NCBI RefSeq assembly: GCF_002250115.1
Contig: NZ_CP019985.1
Location: forward strand, 868,001-932,000
From: Shouchella clausii
GTDB taxonomy: Bacteria; Bacillota; Bacilli; Bacillales; Bacillaceae_D
DNA: 64,000 nucleotides
Direction of reading: 5' to 3'
Under the pieces are notes generated by a model. That model was not told the DNA's origin and did not search any database. It saw nothing but the letters and a program-made list of their open reading frames with translations. Shown piece by piece: positions 17,119 to 31,200 of the stretch (within the stretch, counting starts at the first letter, position 1; the number at the start of each line of letters is the position of its first letter). Made by a program: the position numbers and the translations under genes.

Positions 17119-17180
17119 ATGCGGTTGTTTCACTTGTTGTGCTTGTCTCTGTAGCCCCGAAGGCAAGCAGCTAGAAGAGG

Positions 17181-17534
17181 TCAACCAAAATCTTTCCATG
17201 TAAAATCAATGCTTAACGTACCGACAACCTCTTCATTTGGGTGATACGTTTTAGCTAAAGCAGCTTCTGGTTTGCGAAAACAAACGAGATTTTGGTGATG
17301 CCCAAATGCGCGGCAAATCGATGGACGAACGGAATGGATGCCACAGCAATCATTGGCTTCGTCAAAAAAGATGCACGTCCCTAAAAAACGCTGTTGGTTT
17401 TTTAGGGAGTGGCACCTTTTCGCAGGCATTTTCTTGATATGTTTTTTTATATGTCGCAGCTCTTTTTCCGAAATAGGCACGGGCCCACAGCACAACCCAT
17501 TGCATCCTCTGCATGGCAAATCTCCCATTTTCAT
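17181..17534 (-). CDS. YkgJ-family cysteine-cluster protein
   Basis: 117 residues rich in cysteine, with an N-terminal CRGCNGLCCG cluster, KRCHS and GTC in the middle, then NDCCGIHSVRPSICRAFG. The pattern is that of the YkgJ/UPF0153 family, thought to bind zinc or iron; no reaction is established. It is a single gene, convergent with the ABC operon. The coding sequence contains an 11-bp inverted repeat (CCCTAAAAAAC and GGTTTTTTAGGG, about 17380-17408), probably incidental. Confidence 0.8.
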   Translation of the reverse strand: MKMGDLPCRGCNGLCCGPVPISEKELRHIKKHIKKMPAKRCHSLKNQQRFLGTCIFFDEANDCCGIHSVRPSICRAFGHHQNLVCFRKPEAALAKTYHPNEEVVGTLSIDFTWKDFG

Positions 17535-19148
<1,614 letters not shown>

Positions 19149-19221
19149 ACAATAGTCCTCTCCATTCTCCAAGCAATAGTCGATTTCCTAAAGGTACATG
19201 TTAATATCACTCTCAGACGAT

Positions 19222-19258
19222 TAGGCCAGTTGAAACTCCAACTGGCCTATTAAAAGGT
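19222..19258 (+). terminator. metY terminator
   Basis: An 11-bp perfect stem, TAGGCCAGTTG/CAACTGGCCTA, with a 6-nt loop, starts 74 nt after the metY stop and is followed by a weak T-rich stretch. It may also slow transcription arriving from the opposite symporter gene. Confidence 0.7.
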
Positions 19259-19315
19259 GTTTTCTTTTGCCAAGTATCTTCGGCAAAAGGACAACGCTGT
19301 TCTTTTATCTGAATG

Positions 19316-20908
19316 TTATTTAGCTATTCCCCATGGTGAAAACAACAAATACGTTCCTAAAACCGTTAAAATAACGAAGGCACTTACCCAATGGCGGTGT
19401 TTCCAAGGTGTCAAATCAACTTTGTTTGTTGCTTCTGTCAATTCAAACGGAACCTGCAATGGCTTAAGACGGCTTAACGCCCATAAAAGAAACAAATCAA
19501 TGAAAAACATCGCGCTAAATACATAAAGATAATGGATATCTAAGAACACCTGGCTTGCTGTATAGGCAACAACATGGAAGGCAAACGTCACTTTCACAGC
19601 AAAGGCAGTCGCGTATTTGGAATAGAAGCCAAGAATAATGATCGCCAGCAAAGGCATGCTATACAACCCATTAAACTGTTGGACGACATGGAATAACCCT
19701 GCCGGAGCAAAAGAAATCAATGGCGCAATAACAATTGATAATCCTCCCACAATGACCGTAACGATTTTGCCAAATCGAGCAACTTTTTTGTCTGTCACGG
19801 TTTTCTTGGCCAGCGGCTTATAGAAGTCAAGCGCTAACAAAGTAGCTGTTGCATTTAAAGCTCCTACAAATGAGCTTAAAATCGCGCCAAAGATAATCGC
19901 TGCAAAAATGCCGAATGCTATATCCGGTAAAACGGCAACCACTAACATTGGATAGGCGTTATCGGCAGGCTCGATGCCTTCGCCAAACATGTTGAATGCA
20001 ATGATGCCAGGGAATACTAAGAACAAAGCGCCGAAAATTTTGAAAAAACCGACATAAAGCGCTCCCTTCTGCCCTTCTTTCAAGTCTCTTCCTGCCAGTA
20101 CTTTCTGAACAATTAACTGGTTTGTACACCAATAAAATAAATTGTTAAAAAACATGCCTAAAAAAAGCGTTGGCCACGGCACCATTTCAGAGTCAATCGC
20201 GCCAATCGAATTTAATTTTTCAGGCGTATTTTGGCGAATCGTTTCAAATCCTGCAAGTAGATGCCCATCCCCTAATACAATCAACCCTAGAACTAGAATA
20301 GAAAGGCCACCAACAAGCAAACCAATGCCATAAATCGTATCGCTAAATGCACTAAGGCGCAGGCCGCCGATAAGCAAATAAAGCAGACCAACCATTCCAA
20401 TCATGCCCGAAATGAGCGAAACCGCCACAAGAGGATGGACATTTAACAGTTCATCTACTGAAAAAATTTGGTTAAATACTAATGAACCAGAATATAAGAC
20501 AACAGGAAGAAACGAAACCACATAGGTAAATATAAATAAAAACGAAGCAATTCTTTTCGTCGTTGCATCATAGCGCCGTTCAATAAAATCGGTCACCGTG
20601 TCAACACCATATTTTAAGTATTTTGGCAAAAACACTAATGCAAGTGTGACGATCGCAATCGCAGCTGTTACCTCCCAAGCCATGACTTCCATGCCGGCCA
20701 CATAGCTTTGTCCGTTTTGACCAACAATTTGCTCTGTAGATAAATTGGTCATAATCACTGAACCGGCAATCGTCAAACCGGTCAAACTCCGCCCGCCTAA
20801 AAAGTACCCTTCTGAGCTCGAAAGGTCGACATTGCGGCTTCGTTTGTAAGCGAATAGCCAAATTGATCCGACGATCATTATAAATGAGGTAATGGAAAAT
20901 ACGCCCAA
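19316..20908 (-). CDS. Sodium:solute symporter (SSS/SGLT family), probable inositol uptake
   Basis: About 530 residues with 13-14 membrane segments and SSS-family features (GYFLGGRSLTG near the start, STEQIVGQNGQSY, FFNNLFYWCTNQ). I start it at the TTG at 20908, behind AAGGGGAG; the longer frame to 20971 has no ribosome site. It is the last gene of the inositol operon, 147 bp after the IolX-like gene. B. subtilis uses the MFS proteins IolT and IolF for inositol; here this symporter, which resembles sugar/inositol SSS carriers, probably does that job. Confidence 0.85.
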   Translation of the reverse strand: MGVFSITSFIMIVGSIWLFAYKRSRNVDLSSSEGYFLGGRSLTGLTIAGSVIMTNLSTEQIVGQNGQSYVAGMEVMAWEVTAAIAIVTLALVFLPKYLKYGVDTVTDFIERRYDATTKRIASFLFIFTYVVSFLPVVLYSGSLVFNQIFSVDELLNVHPLVAVSLISGMIGMVGLLYLLIGGLRLSAFSDTIYGIGLLVGGLSILVLGLIVLGDGHLLAGFETIRQNTPEKLNSIGAIDSEMVPWPTLFLGMFFNNLFYWCTNQLIVQKVLAGRDLKEGQKGALYVGFFKIFGALFLVFPGIIAFNMFGEGIEPADNAYPMLVVAVLPDIAFGIFAAIIFGAILSSFVGALNATATLLALDFYKPLAKKTVTDKKVARFGKIVTVIVGGLSIVIAPLISFAPAGLFHVVQQFNGLYSMPLLAIIILGFYSKYATAFAVKVTFAFHVVAYTASQVFLDIHYLYVFSAMFFIDLFLLWALSRLKPLQVPFELTEATNKVDLTPWKHRHWVSAFVILTVLGTYLLFSPWGIAK

Positions 20909-21055
20909 TTTGTCTCTCCCCTTTATCACCGCTTCTATCCTTAAATCCACCCATAGGCAACAGCACTGCAAGCTTACATCATTGGTTAATAGACTTCTTT
21001 TTCTATTTATACAAGCCAGATCTAAGGTACATACAACTTGGCGTTTGTCCCTTTG

Positions 21056-22078
21056 CTACAGGGAGGCCTGTGGCTGCAACACTACTTTCTTGCCGTTTTT
21101 CATTGATTCGGTTGCAGCTAGCGCTACTTTTAAGTTGGTTGTGGCATCTTCAGCTGTTACAATTGGCGTGTTCCTTGAGCGGACACAGTCAATAAAATGC
21201 TGCAATTCTAAGCAGTACGCGTCATGAAAGCGAGTCTGGAAATTAGGAATGATTTCGTAACTTGACCCAGTGGCGTTCAGTATCGTCAATGATTTGTTCC
21301 GCAGTTCGCCAATAAACAGACTACCTTCTGAACCAATAATTTCAGCGCGGATGTCATAGCCATAGGGCGAATTACGGCTAGCTTCGGCATCCCCTGCCGC
21401 CCCATTGTCAAACTCAAAATAGGAAAGGGCTTGGTCAACATCGTCAAACGCTTCCATAAACGGGTACTTCAGCACCTGACCGTGGCCAGAAATAGCTGTG
21501 ATTTCCGCCCCAATCAAATAGCGGGCAATGTCATAATCATGAATGGAACAATCAACAAACAACCCGCCGCTATCTTTTATAAATTCAGGCGGCGGCGCGC
21601 CTGCATCGCGGGTAAAGCCTTTATAATAGAGAGGTTTGCCGATCTCTCCAGCAGCAATTCGCCGCTTGGCATCTGCGTAAGCCGGGTCAAACCGTCGCAT
21701 AAACCCCACTTGACAAATAATACCTGCCTCCTGAACCGCTTTCACTACTTCTATCGATTCATCTAATTGCAAAGTCAGCGGCTTTTCAACAAAGACATCT
21801 TTCCCATAGCTAGCTGCTAATTTGATCATCTCAGCGTGCGTCCGCGTCGGCGTGACGATAACAACGGCATCGACTGCAGGATTTGCAAATGCATCGAGCA
21901 CATCGTCCGAGTAACCAGGCACCCCAAATGTCTGGGCGACATCCTTGGCCCGGCCAGGAAGGGGGTCTATGACTTGGACAATTGCCGCCCCACTCACTTC
22001 CGTAAGCAAATTTTTCGCATGGTAAAAGCCAAGGCGCCCAAGGCCAAGAACGGCGCATTGGATGGATGGTGCTGTCAT
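21056..22078 (-). CDS. Gfo/Idh/MocA oxidoreductase, probable (scyllo-)inositol dehydrogenase
   Basis: About 340 residues: an N-terminal NAD-binding Rossmann fold (AVLGLGRLGFYHA), the EKPLTLQLDES motif with the catalytic lysine of the family, and a C-terminal beta domain. It resembles the IolX/IolU type of inositol dehydrogenases and is distinct from the true IolG in the same operon. A role with scyllo- or another inositol stereoisomer is inferred. The ATG at 22078 is 9 nt from AAAGGAG and is preferred over that at 22087. It follows iolJ with a small overlap of ribosome site and stop. Confidence 0.8.
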   Translation of the reverse strand: MTAPSIQCAVLGLGRLGFYHAKNLLTEVSGAAIVQVIDPLPGRAKDVAQTFGVPGYSDDVLDAFANPAVDAVVIVTPTRTHAEMIKLAASYGKDVFVEKPLTLQLDESIEVVKAVQEAGIICQVGFMRRFDPAYADAKRRIAAGEIGKPLYYKGFTRDAGAPPPEFIKDSGGLFVDCSIHDYDIARYLIGAEITAISGHGQVLKYPFMEAFDDVDQALSYFEFDNGAAGDAEASRNSPYGYDIRAEIIGSEGSLFIGELRNKSLTILNATGSSYEIIPNFQTRFHDAYCLELQHFIDCVRSRNTPIVTAEDATTNLKVALAATESMKNGKKVVLQPQASL

Positions 22079-22083
22079 AGGTT

Positions 22084-22965
22084 TCATCTCCTTTGTAGCC
22101 TTACAGAACCGGTTGCTTTATTAGCTGCTCCAAATTGCTTGATTTTCTTTTCAACCGTAGCCTGGACCATCGCTAGGCCCTCTTGTAAGAGCAGTCGCGG
22201 CTCAAACGCCGTTTCTTGCTCGGCAAATGTTGTCCGGCAAGCATCAGACCATGCGATCATGCATTCTGTGTTTATATTGACTTTAGCGTGGCCAAGCTTT
22301 ATGGCCCGTTGTAGTTGTTCATCAGGTATGCCCGAGGCACCGTGAAGGACGAGCGGCACATCCGTGCGGGCGGAAATGGCAGCCATTTCGTTAAATCCAA
22401 GCTTTGGCTCACCCTTGTATTTGCCATGGACGGAGCCGAGCGCGGCGGCGAGAGCATCGACATTGGTTTCGCAGACAAACCGCTGGCATTCTTCCACATC
22501 GGCATATTTGATTCCGGCAATTAGCCCATCTTCCATGCCACCGACTGTACCGACCTCTCCCTCTACCGACACATGACGTGCGTGGGCGTAAGCCACTACC
22601 TCTTTCGTCATGTCAATATTCTCGTTAATTGGATATTGAGAGCCGTCAAACATGACAGAACTGAAGCCAGCGTCAACTGCTTTCTTGCAACGCTCAATAC
22701 TTAAACCGTGGTCAAGATGGAGCACGACAGGCACCGTTATACCAAGTTCATCGGTTAATGCCCCCATCATGGCCACAACCGTTTGAAAGCCTCCTAAGTA
22801 GTCAATCAAACGATCAGAAGCAGCTGCAATTACTGGCGATTGTTGCAATTCGGCGCCTGCTAAAATCGCTTTCGCCCATTGCAGCCCATTTATATTAAAT
22901 TGGCCAATTGCGTAACTGTCTTTCTTCGCGTCGGCCAACAATGGAGCCATCGCCACAAACTCCAT
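22084..22965 (-). CDS. iolJ: 6-phospho-5-dehydro-2-deoxy-D-gluconate aldolase
   Basis: A 293-residue class II aldolase. It matches B. subtilis IolJ closely: YAIGQFNINGLQW, HLDHGLS, VEGEVGTVGGMEDGL, AAALGSVHGKYKGEP and VLHGASGIPD. It splits the phosphorylated inositol product into malonate semialdehyde and dihydroxyacetone phosphate. Metal ligands are in the HLDHG, SVHGKY and LHGAS motifs. It sits between iolI and the IolX-like gene. Confidence 0.93.
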   Translation of the reverse strand: MEFVAMAPLLADAKKDSYAIGQFNINGLQWAKAILAGAELQQSPVIAAASDRLIDYLGGFQTVVAMMGALTDELGITVPVVLHLDHGLSIERCKKAVDAGFSSVMFDGSQYPINENIDMTKEVVAYAHARHVSVEGEVGTVGGMEDGLIAGIKYADVEECQRFVCETNVDALAAALGSVHGKYKGEPKLGFNEMAAISARTDVPLVLHGASGIPDEQLQRAIKLGHAKVNINTECMIAWSDACRTTFAEQETAFEPRLLLQEGLAMVQATVEKKIKQFGAANKATGSVRLQRR

Positions 22966-22978
22966 GCCTTCCCTCCTT

Positions 22979-23818
22979 TCAAAGATGACTTAAGGTACTT
23001 TCTAGGACTCGGAGTGTCGTTTCTCTTGCTTTTCGAATCGTTTCTTCAGCAGGTAGCTGGTAATATTCTGGCCGAAACAACTCTACTGACACAGGGCCGG
23101 AATAACCGATCGCTGTTAATGCGGTAAACTGACCAGCGAGGTCAATGGCTCCCTCGCCTGGCCAGACACGGTGTTCATCCCGAAGTGCGCCAACGGGAAA
23201 ATCATCTGTGTCGTCAATATGGACAATAAAGATTTTTTCGCCATCGGCCTGTTGTAAATCTTCAAGGTTCGAACCCATTGCATGAAAATGGAAACAATCA
23301 AACACAAGTCCGACATTTTCCCGATTAACATCTTCAATGATGCGGTAAGCGTCGGCAAACGTATTGACAGTGCAATCAGGATGGCCAACAAACTCAAGGG
23401 CAATCTTCACTTTCGACTGCTGCGCCTCCTCAGCCAAAGTAGACAATGTCTCGACACAGCTTTTACGGATTTCCTCTCTTAAAAGCGGCTGCTTTGTTAT
23501 AAGTGGAACCGCTACGATATAAGGGATGTTGAGCTGCTCGGCGACATGGAGCATTTCTTGAAACTGCTTCATCATTTCCTTATAGGCTGCTTCGCCTAAA
23601 TTGTTAAAAAAGACAAGGGCATTAAGCGCCAGTGGTTTAAGACGGCTCTCCGCAAAAAATTGGTTTAAATCAGCTAATGTATGGGTTTTTAAATATTCAG
23701 GCAGCTTATCTTCTGTACGAATTTCAATAAAGTCATAGCCATGCTTTTCGCAGTAAGCCAGGTCTTCCTCTAATGTGGCATTGTCGCGGGTTGTCGCCCC
23801 ATTAAAACAAAGTTTCAT
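22979..23818 (-). CDS. iolI: 2-keto-myo-inositol (inosose) isomerase
   Basis: A 279-residue TIM-barrel protein of the AP-endonuclease-2-like family. It is near-identical in motif order to B. subtilis IolI: MKLCFNGATT, CEKHGYDFIEIRT, ALNALVFFNN, ALEFVGHPDCTVNT, DCFHFHAMGSN, VHIDDTDDFPVG, RVWPGEGAIDL. In B. subtilis it converts scyllo-inosose to 1-keto-D-chiro-inositol. It has a GGAGG ribosome site. Confidence 0.93.
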   Translation of the reverse strand: MKLCFNGATTRDNATLEEDLAYCEKHGYDFIEIRTEDKLPEYLKTHTLADLNQFFAESRLKPLALNALVFFNNLGEAAYKEMMKQFQEMLHVAEQLNIPYIVAVPLITKQPLLREEIRKSCVETLSTLAEEAQQSKVKIALEFVGHPDCTVNTFADAYRIIEDVNRENVGLVFDCFHFHAMGSNLEDLQQADGEKIFIVHIDDTDDFPVGALRDEHRVWPGEGAIDLAGQFTALTAIGYSGPVSVELFRPEYYQLPAEETIRKARETTLRVLESTLSHL

Positions 23819-23830
23819 TGTTGTTTCCTC

Positions 23831-25805
<1,975 letters not shown>

Positions 25806-25818
25806 TGGATCGACTCCT

Positions 25819-27732
25819 CTAATAATGTTTTGCTTCCTTGAGCTTTGCTTGCCTTGCTTGATAGGCATCTTGAATAGACTGGGAAGCAGCCACTTCGGCG
25901 ACGCCGACATTCCACCAGCTTTCATAGCCGTCTGTCATCGTCTTTGGCAGCACTTTCATTTCAATCAACGTGGAAGTCTCTTGCTTCTTGGCATCTTCAA
26001 GCGCTGCCTTTAATTGTTCAACTGTGTTAGCCCGGTATGTTTTGGCTCCATATCCTTCAGCGACTTTGGCATAATCGATGTTCATCACTTGATTGTCTGC
26101 CGTAAGGAATTCGCAATAATAACTGCCGCCGCCATGGTCCATCTGCAAGTTGCTGATACAGCCAAAACCGGCATTGTCAAACAGCAATATATTGATTTTC
26201 TTGTTATATTGGATGGCGGTAATCAATTCGGAATGGAGCATAAGAAAGCTGCCATCTCCGACGATCGAATAAACTTCTCGCTCAGGCTCGGCTAGTTTGA
26301 TGCCAAGGGCGCCAGAAATTTCATAACCCATGCAGGAATACCCGTATTCAAGATGGTACGTATTCGGCTCGTTTGCGTGCCAAAGTCGCTGCAAATCCCC
26401 TGGAAGGGAGCCCGATGAACAAATAATTGTGCTGTCCTCATCAATGGTTTCATTAATAGCCAGCAAGGCAGTCGTTTGCGGCAGTTCTGTACCCAGAGCA
26501 TCGGCATACTCATTTAACTTCTCTTGGCTAAAATGCTCTTTGACTTCAGGCACAAATGTTTTTCTATTAAAGACGACTGATTTTAGGCGGTTCCGTTCAG
26601 CGAGCCACTCTTCTTTCAACGCAGCAATTCGATCGCCAAACGCTGACCGATACATTTTTAACCTGGAAATAAGTAGGCTAAGCGTTTCTTTCGCATCTGC
26701 AACAACCTGATAAGCATCAAGCTTATACGTTTGCATGCGGCTGACATTGATATTTAAAAACGTGGTATGCTCAAAATCAAACGCCGTTTTTGACGAAGTC
26801 GCAAAGTCGGTGTAGCGAGTGCCTACGCCAATCACCAAGTCAGCTTCACGGGCTGCCTTATTCGCTGCAAGCGTGCCGGTAACGCCAAGGCCACCTAGGT
26901 TGTTAGCAAAGTCAGCGGCAACAGTTGCTTTTCCTGCTTGTGTTTCGACGAGAGGAATGCCACACTGTTCAGACAGCGCTACTAGTTCTTCCTTTGCTTC
27001 TGAATATTTAGCGCCTCCGCCAACAACAAGAAGCGGCCGCTTGCTCCTACGAATCCGTTCAAGTGCCTCTTCGATTTCCCGCTCCGTTGGCTTTCTACGT
27101 TCTAAATAATGAATGCGCTTTCTGAAAAACTCCTCTGGATACTCATATGCTTCTCCTTCGACATCTTGGGCGATGCAAATCGTCGCGGGCCCCGCTTTTC
27201 CTGGGTCTGTCATGACTTCAAAGGCACGAATAAGGCTCGACATTAACTGCTCTGGGCGAGTAATCCGGTCCCAGTATCTCGACACCGGCTTTAATGCATC
27301 ATTTGTCGTCACTGCTTGGCTGTATTCTTGTTCAAATTGCTGCAAAACTGGGTCAGGCTGGCGAGTCGCGAATGTATCGGCAGGAAGAAGCAAAACAGGT
27401 ATATTGTTAGCTAGCGCTGTGCCAGCAGCTGCAACAAGGTTCGCGGCTCCTGGGCCTACAGAAGTTGTCACTGCATATATTTTTTTGCGGAGCATCTGCT
27501 TGCTAAAAGCCATTGCCGCATGGGCCATCCCTTGTTCATTTTTGCCTTGCCATACGTTTAATCGCCCGGCATCTTGCTCTAGTGCTTGGCCAATCCCTAA
27601 CACATTTCCATGTCCGAAGATCGTAAAAATCCCTTCAACGAAAGGCTCCTCTTTCCCGTCAGCATGCAAATATTGGGCATTTAAGAACTTCACTAGCGCT
27701 TGTGCAGTCGTCAATCGTATTGTTTTCGCCAT
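25819..27732 (-). CDS. iolD: 3D-trihydroxycyclohexane-1,2-dione hydrolase
   Basis: A 637-residue thiamine-diphosphate enzyme with the acetolactate-synthase layout: an N-terminal PYR domain (catalytic Glu region near 60-70), a central domain, and a C-terminal PP domain ([14 protein letters not shown] for Mg/ThDP). It opens the ring to give 5-deoxy-glucuronate. Length and order (after iolC, before iolE) match the B. subtilis operon. Confidence 0.95.
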   Translation of the reverse strand: MAKTIRLTTAQALVKFLNAQYLHADGKEEPFVEGIFTIFGHGNVLGIGQALEQDAGRLNVWQGKNEQGMAHAAMAFSKQMLRKKIYAVTTSVGPGAANLVAAAGTALANNIPVLLLPADTFATRQPDPVLQQFEQEYSQAVTTNDALKPVSRYWDRITRPEQLMSSLIRAFEVMTDPGKAGPATICIAQDVEGEAYEYPEEFFRKRIHYLERRKPTEREIEEALERIRRSKRPLLVVGGGAKYSEAKEELVALSEQCGIPLVETQAGKATVAADFANNLGGLGVTGTLAANKAAREADLVIGVGTRYTDFATSSKTAFDFEHTTFLNINVSRMQTYKLDAYQVVADAKETLSLLISRLKMYRSAFGDRIAALKEEWLAERNRLKSVVFNRKTFVPEVKEHFSQEKLNEYADALGTELPQTTALLAINETIDEDSTIICSSGSLPGDLQRLWHANEPNTYHLEYGYSCMGYEISGALGIKLAEPEREVYSIVGDGSFLMLHSELITAIQYNKKINILLFDNAGFGCISNLQMDHGGGSYYCEFLTADNQVMNIDYAKVAEGYGAKTYRANTVEQLKAALEDAKKQETSTLIEMKVLPKTMTDGYESWWNVGVAEVAASQSIQDAYQARQAKLKEAKHY

Positions 27733-27785
27733 TGTTTACACCTCGCATCATCACTACGCGTTTTTATTTAAAGAAAATTCGACAT

Positions 27786-28766
27786 TCAAACATGCTGTTC
27801 TTCGACAAGCGCCTTGATTTCAGATAAAGTTGGCATTGCTTCCGATGAACTGTGCTTACTGACAACAATCGATGCGGAAGCGCTCCCAAAACGCAATGCT
27901 TGATCAATGTCATAACCACGCAAAAGTCCATATAGAAACGCAGATGCATACGAATCTCCAGCACCAAACGTTTTTAACACGTTTGTTTTGTACACGCCTG
28001 CTCGAAAGGTTTCTCCTGATGGCAAATAAGCGTAAGACCCATCAACACCATGTTTAATAACAACCAATTCCGGCTCTTTGGCAAATAGCATTTTGGCTGT
28101 TTGCTCATTGCCGCTGGCACTTGCCCCTTCCATAATGTCATACTCTTCCCGCGTGCCGATCACGATATGAGCCATGCCTGCCAGAAGTGTGTAGTAGACG
28201 GACGTTTCTTCCCTCGATGACCACGTGTACGGACGATAATCGAGTTCAAACACAACTTTTGTACCTGCCGCCTTTGCAAGTGACACTGCTTTTAAGGCTG
28301 CCTCCCGTGAAGGCGATTGAGCCAATGCCGTTCCAGAAATGAGCAGTACTTTTGCAGATCTCACATAACCGGCGTCGATTTCATCAGGGCTTAAATATAG
28401 GTCAGCTGCTTTTTCACGGTACATCAAAATGCTGCATTCTTCAGGGCTCAAAATTTCCGTAAACGTCAAACCTGCTTTATGCCCTTCTCGGTCAATCACG
28501 AGCTGGCTTGTATCCACGCCTGCCTCTCTCATATAAGAAGAAATAAACCGGCCATGTTGGTCATCAGGAATTTTACCGACAAAACCGACTTTCAAGCCAA
28601 GCTTCGCGCTGCCAATGGCAATATTGGCTGGCGAACCGCCGACATATTTTGTGAATGACCGCGTTTCTTCCATCGGCCGGTTGTATTCGGCCGCATTTAA
28701 ATCAATGCAGGCCCTGCCAAGCGCAATCACATCAAATTGCTTTCCCTCTTGAAATTGGATGCCCAT
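27786..28766 (-). CDS. iolC: 5-dehydro-2-deoxygluconokinase
   Basis: A 326-residue PfkB/ribokinase-family kinase. It has an N-terminal GGSPANIAIGSAKLG and the C-terminal anion hole with catalytic Asp (TFGAGDSYASAFLYG). It phosphorylates 5-dehydro-2-deoxygluconate with ATP. It lies 15 nt after iolB and 53 nt before iolD. Confidence 0.94.
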   Translation of the reverse strand: MGIQFQEGKQFDVIALGRACIDLNAAEYNRPMEETRSFTKYVGGSPANIAIGSAKLGLKVGFVGKIPDDQHGRFISSYMREAGVDTSQLVIDREGHKAGLTFTEILSPEECSILMYREKAADLYLSPDEIDAGYVRSAKVLLISGTALAQSPSREAALKAVSLAKAAGTKVVFELDYRPYTWSSREETSVYYTLLAGMAHIVIGTREEYDIMEGASASGNEQTAKMLFAKEPELVVIKHGVDGSYAYLPSGETFRAGVYKTNVLKTFGAGDSYASAFLYGLLRGYDIDQALRFGSASASIVVSKHSSSEAMPTLSEIKALVEEQHV

Positions 28767-28781
28767 AGGCTACCGCTCCTT

Positions 28782-29597
28782 TTATCGTGATAAAATCCAC
28801 TCATGGTCTTTTTCATTACGGAATTTCCAAATACGTACAGGGCCTGCCATTACGTTTAAATAGTAGGACGCATAGCCGTCAGGAACGCCAACTGGATGGT
28901 AGCCAGCAGGTACAATGACAACATCGCCGTTTTCGACAGCCATCGTTTCGTCTATATTACGTGACTCAGTATACACACGTTGGAACACAAACCCTTGCGG
29001 TGGATCGATTTCATGGTAATACGTTTCCTCTAGAAAAGACTCGTAGGGCAAATTATCCTCATCATGCTTGTGGGGCGGATAACTGGACCAATTGCCGCTT
29101 TCTGTAAACACTTCGACGACTAGCAAACTGTTTGCAGTCTTGTCTGAATCAGGCAATATATTATGGACTAAGCGCTTGTTCTGTAATTGGCCCCTGTTTT
29201 CAATGCCGACGTCACTCGCTTTAATAAGTTTTGTCGGCAATTGTTTGTTTGAAGGCGCATAGCAAAGAGCGATGCACGCCTCACTTATTCCAGTTACCGT
29301 AAATGAACGGCCATTCGAGAGATAGACACTGTCTGTCGGTTTCCGTTCAAATACGCTACTCCGTGTGCCAATATTGGAAAACACATGCTCTCCGTCCGTT
29401 ACCGTGACTGTTCCCCTTACAACAACAATGCAACATTCATAGGAACCGAGCGTTTCTTCGTATATAGCGTTTGCCTGGATATCGACGAGCTTAAACGATA
29501 CATACTTAAGGGGCGCCTTTTCTGCCTCCGTGTCATGAACAAGTGTAACCCCTTGTTTAAGCACCTTTGTTTTCGGTTTTTTTAGTAACTGGCCCAC
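28782..29597 (-). CDS. iolB: 5-deoxy-glucuronate isomerase
   Basis: A 271-residue double-cupin protein of the IolB family. Visible motifs are NWSSYPPHKHDED and ETYYHEIDPPQGFVFQRVYT with the metal-binding His/Glu residues, and NGDVVIVPAGYHP. It converts 5-deoxy-glucuronate to 5-dehydro-2-deoxygluconate. It starts with GTG behind GGGGGAGG. Confidence 0.94.
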   Translation of the reverse strand: MGQLLKKPKTKVLKQGVTLVHDTEAEKAPLKYVSFKLVDIQANAIYEETLGSYECCIVVVRGTVTVTDGEHVFSNIGTRSSVFERKPTDSVYLSNGRSFTVTGISEACIALCYAPSNKQLPTKLIKASDVGIENRGQLQNKRLVHNILPDSDKTANSLLVVEVFTESGNWSSYPPHKHDEDNLPYESFLEETYYHEIDPPQGFVFQRVYTESRNIDETMAVENGDVVIVPAGYHPVGVPDGYASYYLNVMAGPVRIWKFRNEKDHEWILSR

Positions 29598-29620
29598 CGG
29601 TATGCCTCCCCCTTACAAAA

Positions 29621-31096
29621 TTAGTCAAATGACGGCTTCGGATAACGGGCGGTCACGACTTTTTTGCGCGTATAAAAGTCTACGCTATCTTTTCCGTTTG
29701 CATGAAGCGTCCCATAAAACGATGATTTCCATCCTGAAAAAGGAAAAAATGCCATAGGCGCAGGAACGCCAAGGTTAATGCCAAGCATTCCAGCATCAAT
29801 GTTTTCACGAAAATAGCGGACGGCCGCCGCATTCGTTGTAAATAGGCAAGCTCCGTTTGCAAATTCAGAGCGATTGGCTATTTGAATCCCCTCATCTAAA
29901 TTTTTCACACGAATAATCGAAAGCACAGGGGCGAAGATTTCATCTTTCCAAATCGTCATATCCGTTGTCACATGTTCAAAAATCGTCGGCCCAATAAAAT
30001 AACCATCGGCAGATACCCGGCTACGGCCGTCGCACACAAGGGTCGCCCCTTCCTCCACTCCTTTTTCAATATAAGCAATGGTTCGTTTTTTGTTTTCTTC
30101 ACGTATGACAGGGCCTAAAAACACACCGTCGTCTAAACCATTGCCAATCACGAGCGATTCAGCTTTTGCCTTTAATTTGGCTACAAACGCATCGGCAATT
30201 CCTTCCTCGACTGTAACAACAGCACAGGCCATGCACCGCTCCCCAGCAGAACCAAAAGCAGCTCCGGCAATATTGGTGACGGCGTCGTCCAAATCGGCAT
30301 CATTTAAGACGATTGTATGGTTTTTCGCTCCTGTCAACGCTTGAACGCGTTTTAAGTTTTCGCTTGCTTTTTTATAAACATACTCGCCAACAGGCTTAGA
30401 GCCGACAAACGATATCGCTTTTACGTCAGGGTGCTCTAGCATGCCATTGACGACATCTTGGGCGCCATAGACAACATTGAACACGCCATCTGGCAGGCCA
30501 GCTTCAGTAAGCAAGTCGGCGAGCTTTTCAGTCAATAATGGCGTCCGCTCTGAAGGTTTTAATAGAAATGCATTTCCGAGTGCGATCGCCATTGGGAACA
30601 TCCAACATGGCACCATCATCGGAAAATTGAATGGCGCGATTCCGCCGACGACGCCAATGGGATAACGATAATTGCTTGCTTCTACGTCTGTCGCAATCGT
30701 CGGTAATGAATCGCCCATCATTAAGCTTGGGGCACCTGCAGCAAATTCAACATTTTCAATGCCGCGCTGCACTTCCCCCCTTGCTTCCGTCAAGTTTTTG
30801 CCGTTTTCAATTGTAATCAAACGCGCCAATTCTTCCTTATCACGCTGCAATAGTTGCTGATAATTGAATAAAATCCGCGCACGACGCGGCACAGCGACTT
30901 TCGACCATTTAGCAAAAGCGGTTTTTGCGACTTCAACTGCGTGCTCTACATCCGCCTTTGTCGAAAGGGGCACTTGGCAAATGACCTCTTTAGTCGCCGG
31001 ATTCACTACATCTTCATAAAGGCTTGTGCTGCTTTCAATCCATTTTCCATTAATATAATTTTTGACTTTACGGACCTCTACTGCTGTTTCGCCCAT
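29621..31096 (-). CDS. iolA: Methylmalonate/malonate-semialdehyde dehydrogenase (acylating)
   Basis: A 491-residue CoA-dependent aldehyde dehydrogenase. It shows the NAD site [27 protein letters not shown], and the catalytic Cys in [13 protein letters not shown]. It converts malonate semialdehyde to acetyl-CoA, the last pathway step. It is the first gene of the operon, with AGGAGG before the ATG and the IolR operator ~35 bp upstream. Confidence 0.95.
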   Translation of the reverse strand: MGETAVEVRKVKNYINGKWIESSTSLYEDVVNPATKEVICQVPLSTKADVEHAVEVAKTAFAKWSKVAVPRRARILFNYQQLLQRDKEELARLITIENGKNLTEARGEVQRGIENVEFAAGAPSLMMGDSLPTIATDVEASNYRYPIGVVGGIAPFNFPMMVPCWMFPMAIALGNAFLLKPSERTPLLTEKLADLLTEAGLPDGVFNVVYGAQDVVNGMLEHPDVKAISFVGSKPVGEYVYKKASENLKRVQALTGAKNHTIVLNDADLDDAVTNIAGAAFGSAGERCMACAVVTVEEGIADAFVAKLKAKAESLVIGNGLDDGVFLGPVIREENKKRTIAYIEKGVEEGATLVCDGRSRVSADGYFIGPTIFEHVTTDMTIWKDEIFAPVLSIIRVKNLDEGIQIANRSEFANGACLFTTNAAAVRYFRENIDAGMLGINLGVPAPMAFFPFSGWKSSFYGTLHANGKDSVDFYTRKKVVTARYPKPSFD

Positions 31097-31129
31097 GTGC
31101 TAGCCTCCTAAAGTGGGTAAACCGCTTTC

Positions 31130-31151
31130 AATATCGGTTACTTTTTGATCA
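31130..31151 (-). promoter_or_regulatory. Tandem IolR operator
   Basis: On the minus strand TGATCAAAAAG is followed directly by TAACCGATATT. The first copy fits the B. subtilis IolR 11-mer WRAYCAADARD at all positions and the second at nine. A tandem pair of such 11-mers is the known IolR site. It lies just downstream of the predicted transcription start of iolA. Confidence 0.75.
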
Positions 31152-31164
31152 TTTCTTGGTTATA

Positions 31165-31193
31165 TATTAAAACTATATGCCATAAAAGGTCAA
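31165..31193 (-). promoter_or_regulatory. iol operon promoter
   Basis: On the minus strand TTGACC (31193-31188) and TTAATA (31170-31165) are 17 bp apart, a plausible sigma-A promoter. The operator begins about 14 bp beyond the -10, where bound IolR would block transcription. Confidence 0.6.
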
Positions 31194-31200
31194 CATATTT

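Noticed and set aside
17376-17410. Hairpin inside the cysteine-cluster gene as a terminator
   Set aside because: It lies within a well-supported coding sequence and is probably a by-product of Lys/Phe codons.
31117-31131. cre box upstream of iolA
   Set aside because: TTGAAAGCGGTTTAC on the minus strand deviates from the consensus at both final fixed positions; too weak to list as a feature.
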